From the NCBI GenBank assembly GCA_937990205.1, contig CALKRO010000054.1:1-17156 (forward strand): a stretch of DNA of 17,156 nucleotides, written 5' to 3'. Every line of letters begins with the position of its first letter. Position 1 is the stretch's first letter. The position numbers were made by a program, and so were the translations under genes. Source of the stretch: an uncultured Candidatus Saccharibacteria bacterium. Its GTDB lineage: Bacteria > Patescibacteriota > Saccharimonadia > Saccharimonadales > Saccharimonadaceae. The notes beneath the pieces were generated by a model that searched no databases, was not told the DNA's origin, and saw only the letters and a program-made list of their open reading frames with translations. Positions 13,651-17,156 of this stretch are shown here, in pieces.

Positions 13651-14433
13651 ATGGCAGATTATGTAATCATCCGACGTGGCCGCAACATTCTGAGTACAAT
13701 CTTACATGTGCTACTCAATTTAGTGCTTGCAATTGCCACTATTTTCTTAAACCTTGCTACAGCAAGTTTTCTCCCGGGGTGCGTATTAGTATTGCTCTCT
13801 AAATGGCGTATGTTCGCCGTACGTCCACGCTATTTATTTGTTAATATAAAATCCAACCTAGTCGACCTCATCATGGGTTTTTCCTTCGTATTTCTCGCCT
13901 ACTGTGCTGGAAATATTCTAAGCCCATTGCATTACGTACTGACGGCCCTCTATTCACTCTGGCTTATCGTTCTTAAGCCAATGTCTTCTAACTTCGCTAC
14001 CAAACTCCAGGCGCTTCTCGCAGTATTTTTCGGCAGCACCGCCATTACCCTGATGGTGGCTAGCAGCAGCTCTGGTCTCACCGTCCTGTTAAACTTTATC
14101 CTCGGTTTTGCCGTAGCACGTCACGTCTTGGTACAGAGCGAAGATACTGGATACGGCTTAATCACCCTAATTTCTGGTCTACTTTTCGCCGAGATTTCCT
14201 GGCTAGCTGAATTTTGGCTCATCGTCTATTCATTCAAGGCCTTCGGGATAATTATTCCACAAATCTCCATTATTCTGACAATCTTAGCATTTCTAGCCGG
14301 TCTTCTTTATCAAAATGCCAGTCAAAATGACCAGAAAATCGAAAAGAAAGATATTCTCGTACCTACTATTTTTGCTATTTCCGTAATCCTGATAATCGTG
14401 CTATGGTTTAGTAAACCACTATTCAATGTCTAA
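13651..14433 (+). CDS. Unknown polytopic membrane protein between lepB and htrA
   Basis: A 260-aa strongly hydrophobic protein with about eight membrane segments (roughly 14-33, 35-50, 70-92, 94-110, 118-136, 140-158, 166-190, 195-218 and 237-255, some doubtful). A short charged loop (NASQNDQKIEKKD) precedes the last helix. I do not recognise a family or any catalytic motif. It lies between signal peptidase I and an HtrA protease with 18 and 23 nt gaps, and has its own TATAAT box, so a role in envelope biogenesis or quality control is a guess from position only. It could be a lineage-specific protein. The reading frame is long, uses codons like its neighbours and ends just before a strong Shine-Dalgarno, so it is a real gene. 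Confidence 0.8.
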   Translation: MADYVIIRRGRNILSTILHVLLNLVLAIATIFLNLATASFLPGCVLVLLSKWRMFAVRPRYLFVNIKSNLVDLIMGFSFVFLAYCAGNILSPLHYVLTALYSLWLIVLKPMSSNFATKLQALLAVFFGSTAITLMVASSSSGLTVLLNFILGFAVARHVLVQSEDTGYGLITLISGLLFAEISWLAEFWLIVYSFKAFGIIIPQISIILTILAFLAGLLYQNASQNDQKIEKKDILVPTIFAISVILIIVLWFSKPLFNV

Positions 14434-14442
14434 TCTTACGTT

Positions 14443-14451
14443 TAAGGAGGT
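14443..14451 (+). promoter_or_regulatory. Consensus-perfect Shine-Dalgarno of htrA
   Basis: TAAGGAGGT, complementary to nine bases of the 16S rRNA 3' end, sits 5 nt before the ATG at 14457. It is the strongest ribosome binding site in the window and suggests high translation of the protease. A 15-bp palindrome (14404-14418) lies a little upstream. Confidence 0.8.
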
Positions 14452-14456
14452 AAAAA

Positions 14457-16010
14457 ATGAACGAAGATAAAAGTAATTTTGAGCCAAAAGACTCAACCGA
14501 ATTAGAAGAAGTAAAAAACATCTCTGAATCAGAAGATCTCGAATCTACCGATTCATCCGTGAATCCAGTCGAAGAGTCAGAAGCTACCGACACCTCAGAA
14601 CATTCCGAAGCTTCAGAACGATCCAAAAACGAAACCGAAGTTGAAGTTGAAACTGAAACCGATTCCGAGACCGAAGATGAATCTGCGGCTGAAGCCGAAG
14701 AACCTGAGGTCGAATCAGATTCTGACACTGAATCTGAAGCAAAAGAATCTGAAGATGAATCCGAGAAAGCTACTGAAGTCAATTCCGCTGAAGATACCGA
14801 ATCTGAATCTGAAGAAAAATCCACCTCAAAAACCGAGAAAAAACCTAAGGTTAAAACCGGTAAAAATCGTTTTGCTACCTTCGCCAGTCTCGTAGCCGTC
14901 GCCTTATCAGGCACCGCGCTTTATTATGCTTACAACCGTCCTACTACTTCAATTTTCCACAGTAATAATTCGGTCAGCAATAACGCCGCTACCTTTGCCG
15001 AAGGTTCAATTTCTGAAATTGCCAATTCCGTCTCGAAAAGTGTCGTTTCAATCATCACCAACACTAGCACCACCGGCTCTTTCTTTACTGGTCAAGTTTC
15101 CCAGGCTGCCGGTACCGGCTTTATCATCAGTAGCGATGGCTATATCGCCACTAATAAACACGTCGTCGCTAATGCTACTAAAATTGGCGTCATCCTCGAC
15201 GATGGCTCGACTTATGAAGATGTCGAACTTATCGGCACCGACCCAATCAATGATTTTGCCATTATTAAAATCAAAGACGTTAAAGATCTCACGCCAATCA
15301 AAATTGGTGACAGCAAAACCACTAACATCGGCCAGCAAGTTGTAGCTATCGGCAACGCGCTTGGCACCTACCAAAACTCCGTGACCTCTGGTATCATCTC
15401 TGGTAAAGGTCGTAGCCTCACCGCCTCTGATTCTTCTCGCACCACCTATGAAACCCTTTCCGATATGATTCAAACCGATGCCGCAATTAACGGCGGTAAC
15501 TCTGGTGGACCACTCGTCAATGCCGCCGGTGAAGTGATTGGTATCAATACCGCCTATGCTAGCCAGGGGAATAACGTTGGCTTTGCTATCCCTATCAATA
15601 GCGTTAAGGGAATTATGGCCGGTGTCCTCAAAGATGGCAAATTCGAACGCGCCGTATTAGGTGTCCGCTACCAAACCATCACCCCGCTTATTGCCAAAGA
15701 AAAGAAGCTTGATGTCACGGCTGGTGCCTACGTCAAAGGTTCAAACAATGCCTCCGCCGTCATCAAGGGTAGCGCTGGCGACAAGGCCGGCATCAAAGAC
15801 GGTGACATTATTACTGCCGTTAATGACACCAAAATCGGCACTGCCGGATCTCTCGGTAGCTTAATCGGTGAATACGCCGTCGGTGACACAGTTAAACTCG
15901 AAGCCTATCGTGACAAAAAATATATCCAGCTCGATGTTAAACTTGAAGCCTATGACGCCGATAGCGCCAAAGTTACCACCAACAAAAAGTCTGACGACGA
16001 CGAAGAGTAA
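14457..16010 (+). CDS. htrA: HtrA/DegP-family serine protease with PDZ domain and long acidic cytoplasmic tail
   Basis: A membrane-anchored protease/chaperone for misfolded envelope proteins, 517 aa. Residues 1-125 are low-complexity, rich in Glu, Ser, Asp and Thr. A basic patch (KKPKVKTGKNR, 128-138) precedes one membrane helix (about 139-158), so the acidic tail should be cytoplasmic and the protease extracytoplasmic. The trypsin-like domain (about 185-395) has the full triad: H235 (NKHVV), D266 (NDFAI) and S349 (GGNSGGPL). A single PDZ domain follows (about 400-497), then a short acidic C-terminus (KSDDDEE). Single-PDZ, single-helix layout is that of the HtrA/YkdA type. The acidic tail is much longer than I would expect. 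The Shine-Dalgarno decides the start. A terminator follows. Confidence 0.93.
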   Translation: MNEDKSNFEPKDSTELEEVKNISESEDLESTDSSVNPVEESEATDTSEHSEASERSKNETEVEVETETDSETEDESAAEAEEPEVESDSDTESEAKESEDESEKATEVNSAEDTESESEEKSTSKTEKKPKVKTGKNRFATFASLVAVALSGTALYYAYNRPTTSIFHSNNSVSNNAATFAEGSISEIANSVSKSVVSIITNTSTTGSFFTGQVSQAAGTGFIISSDGYIATNKHVVANATKIGVILDDGSTYEDVELIGTDPINDFAIIKIKDVKDLTPIKIGDSKTTNIGQQVVAIGNALGTYQNSVTSGIISGKGRSLTASDSSRTTYETLSDMIQTDAAINGGNSGGPLVNAAGEVIGINTAYASQGNNVGFAIPINSVKGIMAGVLKDGKFERAVLGVRYQTITPLIAKEKKLDVTAGAYVKGSNNASAVIKGSAGDKAGIKDGDIITAVNDTKIGTAGSLGSLIGEYAVGDTVKLEAYRDKKYIQLDVKLEAYDADSAKVTTNKKSDDDEE

Positions 16011-16015
16011 AACAT

Positions 16016-16044
16016 AAAAAATAACCCTCTGGGGTTATTTTTTT
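16016..16044. terminator. Bidirectional rho-independent terminator
   Basis: A hairpin with left arm AAAAAATAACCC (16016-16027), loop TCTG and right arm GGGTTATTTTTT (16032-16043) ends in a run of seven T (16038-16044). On the opposite strand the A-run supplies six T, so it can end both htrA (plus) and prmC (minus), which converge here. The rest of the gap, 16045-16157, is AT-rich with no gene or further hairpin that I can support. Confidence 0.85.
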
Positions 16045-16157
16045 CTAGGACTATTTTTCTTATGATTATTTTTCATCTTAGGATTTTTTTATTCCAAAGT
16101 TATTCTTTATTTGTTATAGATACTTTATTTATTTTTAGCTGAAAAATCTACCAAAAA

Positions 16158-17078
16158 TTATTTAAGCTTATCCACTGGATAGAAAAATCCTAAAATTAAA
16201 TCTTTCTTTAAGCCTAACTCAAAGCCCAACTTCTCCGCGTATTCAATAATTTTTTGCTGCTGACTCATATCTGATTCGATAATCACATAATTTGTTTCAA
16301 TTTCATCCTGAATCTCTGACTCCGAAAGTTCTTCCAGCTTTTTGGTGCTAAAAAAATTTCGCTTAATCTGATTGAGTAAACGATAAATCTGCGCCAAACC
16401 ATCCTTATCCGCATAAAGTGCCAACTTCGGCTCGTATTGCAATTCTGGCGATTGCCACTCCCAAGATTCATCCACGTATGGTAAATTTGCCACAATAATC
16501 TCTGGGCGAATCTTCAAGCGTAAAATCGTCGAAAGAAGGTCTGATTTGTAAAATTTAATATTTTTTACCCCTAATTTATCCCGGTTAATTCGCGCCACCG
16601 TCAAAGCATCTTTCGAAATATCGAGGCCAATCACCTGGCTATTTGCGCATTCCAAAGCTACGGAAAGACCAATGCAGCCCGACCCCGTTCCCACGTCTAC
16701 AATTGTCACCGGTTTTTTTATATCGGATTGCTCTCCGCTATTAAATTTTCCATCAATGATACGATAATAAAGTTTTCCCGCCAGCTCCGCCGCGAGTTCC
16801 GTTTCCGGACGGGGAATTAAAACATTTTGATTCACCAAAAAAGGTCGCCCCATAAACCATTTCACACCCAAAATATAGGCGAGTGGCACCTTATTTGCTC
16901 GCAAAGCCACCATCTGATCCGCCTTCTTACGCGCTTCGTCAGAAATTTTATCCGCGCCGTGCGTCACGAAAAAGCTCCGGTCTTGCACATCCATCGAGAC
17001 CGCCAAAATAATCTCCGCCTCTGTCGGATTAATAATCTGTTTCGAAACATCCAGCCAACTTTTTACCGTGGTTGCCAT
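16158..17078 (-). CDS. prmC: Peptide chain release factor N5-glutamine methyltransferase
   Basis: Methylates the glutamine of the GGQ motif in RF1/RF2 using SAM. The 306-aa protein has the N-terminal helical domain with PLAYILG (65-71) and the highly typical LIPRPETE (87-94), the SAM-binding motif VDVGTGSGCIGLS (127-139), the acidic GLDIS (151-155), the catalytic-loop motif NLPY (198-201), and ELQYEPKLALYADKDGL (212-228), which is a PrmC hallmark. Most family members have NPPY, so the second position is changed here. A stretch of about 25 residues (240-264) between the EP-L-A-L block and VIIESD looks like a lineage insertion. AAGGAG (complement of 17082-17087) lies 3 nt before the ATG. It follows another minus-strand gene by 15 nt, so they form an operon. 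prfA is a frequent neighbour in bacteria but is not identified here. Confidence 0.93.
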   Translation of the reverse strand: MATTVKSWLDVSKQIINPTEAEIILAVSMDVQDRSFFVTHGADKISDEARKKADQMVALRANKVPLAYILGVKWFMGRPFLVNQNVLIPRPETELAAELAGKLYYRIIDGKFNSGEQSDIKKPVTIVDVGTGSGCIGLSVALECANSQVIGLDISKDALTVARINRDKLGVKNIKFYKSDLLSTILRLKIRPEIIVANLPYVDESWEWQSPELQYEPKLALYADKDGLAQIYRLLNQIKRNFFSTKKLEELSESEIQDEIETNYVIIESDMSQQQKIIEYAEKLGFELGLKKDLILGFFYPVDKLK

Positions 17079-17093
17079 TTTCTCCTTTGAAAA

Positions 17094-17156
17094 TTATTCA
17101 GCAATACCGTTTTCCGTACGAATTACATCGAGCTCACATTTCTTCAGCTCCGCAAT
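17094..17156 (-). CDS. C-terminal end of an unidentified gene upstream of prmC (partial)
   Basis: On the minus strand one frame is open from the window edge to a TAA (complement of 17094-17096), giving the last 20 residues IAELKKCELDVIRTENGIAE. The other two frames stop within a few codons. The stop lies 15 nt before the prmC ATG, with the prmC Shine-Dalgarno in the gap, as expected for a co-transcribed upstream gene. Twenty residues are too few to name it. I could not match them with confidence to the C-terminus of release factor 1, the commonest neighbour of prmC. Confidence 0.55.
   Translation of the reverse strand: MAELKKCELDVIRTENGIAE

Noticed and set aside
14423..14914. A 163-codon minus-strand open frame opposite the start of htrA, serine- and aspartate-rich.
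   Set aside because: It is the antisense reading of the low-complexity acidic tail of htrA, has no start signal of its own, and overlaps a gene with a perfect Shine-Dalgarno and clear domains.
481..17078. Reassignment of UGA to glycine, as in some Candidate Phyla lineages.
   Set aside because: The conserved proteins are full length under the standard code with no in-frame TGA inside any recognised domain.

Overview
The window reads as an ordinary, gene-dense housekeeping stretch from a small-genome bacterium. My best guess is a Candidate Phyla Radiation organism of the Saccharibacteria (TM7) kind. This is inference from style, not from a marker gene: genes are tightly packed, often overlapping or a few bases apart; the DNA is moderately AT-rich; there is a large helicase-nuclease, a queuosine-salvage pair without synthesis genes, and a mix of Shine-Dalgarno-led and apparently leaderless genes. 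The genetic code looks standard: the ORFs are full length and all visible stops are TAA or TAG. I see no rRNA, tRNA, CRISPR array, insertion sequence or phage gene.

Layout. Positions 1-245 hold the 5' end of an unknown minus-strand gene with an N-terminal membrane segment. An AT-rich divergent intergenic region (246-480) follows, with a 17-bp direct repeat present twice. From 481 to 16010 every gene is on the plus strand: a TrmA/RlmD-family RNA uracil methyltransferase, a YetF-like (DUF421) membrane protein, a SemiSWEET sugar transporter, a DUF998 membrane protein, a 1187-residue UvrD-type helicase fused to a PD-(D/E)XK nuclease, a DHH/DHHA1 phosphoesterase, cysteinyl-tRNA synthetase, an AI-2E-type permease, a flavin-binding split-barrel protein, a YhhQ-type queuosine-precursor transporter, tRNA-guanine transglycosylase, signal peptidase I, an unknown polytopic membrane protein, and an HtrA/DegP protease with a long acidic cytoplasmic tail. 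A terminator that works on paper in both directions separates this series from two minus-strand genes: prmC (16158-17078) and the 3' end of an unidentified gene upstream of it (17094-17156).

How they fit together. Three themes recur. One is translation and RNA modification (the uracil methyltransferase, cysS, tgt, prmC). One is nucleic-acid processing (the helicase-nuclease, translationally coupled to the DHH phosphoesterase). One is envelope and secretion (lepB, unknown membrane protein, htrA, SemiSWEET, AI-2E permease). The yhhQ-tgt pair suggests that a queuosine precursor is imported from outside and inserted into tRNA, which fits a host-dependent or community-dependent lifestyle. Credible promoters precede the SemiSWEET, AI-2E, flavin-protein, lepB and membrane-protein genes, so the plus strand is several transcription units rather than one operon.

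The points most worth a second look are: a C6 run that splits the start of the DUF998 gene into two frames; promoters placed so that lepB and its neighbour should be leaderless; a divergent Tgt with an active-site-proximal insertion and an altered base pocket; a DHH protein lacking its first metal-binding histidine; and the paired direct repeats in the left intergenic region. I did not find strong evidence for a wholly new multi-gene system here.
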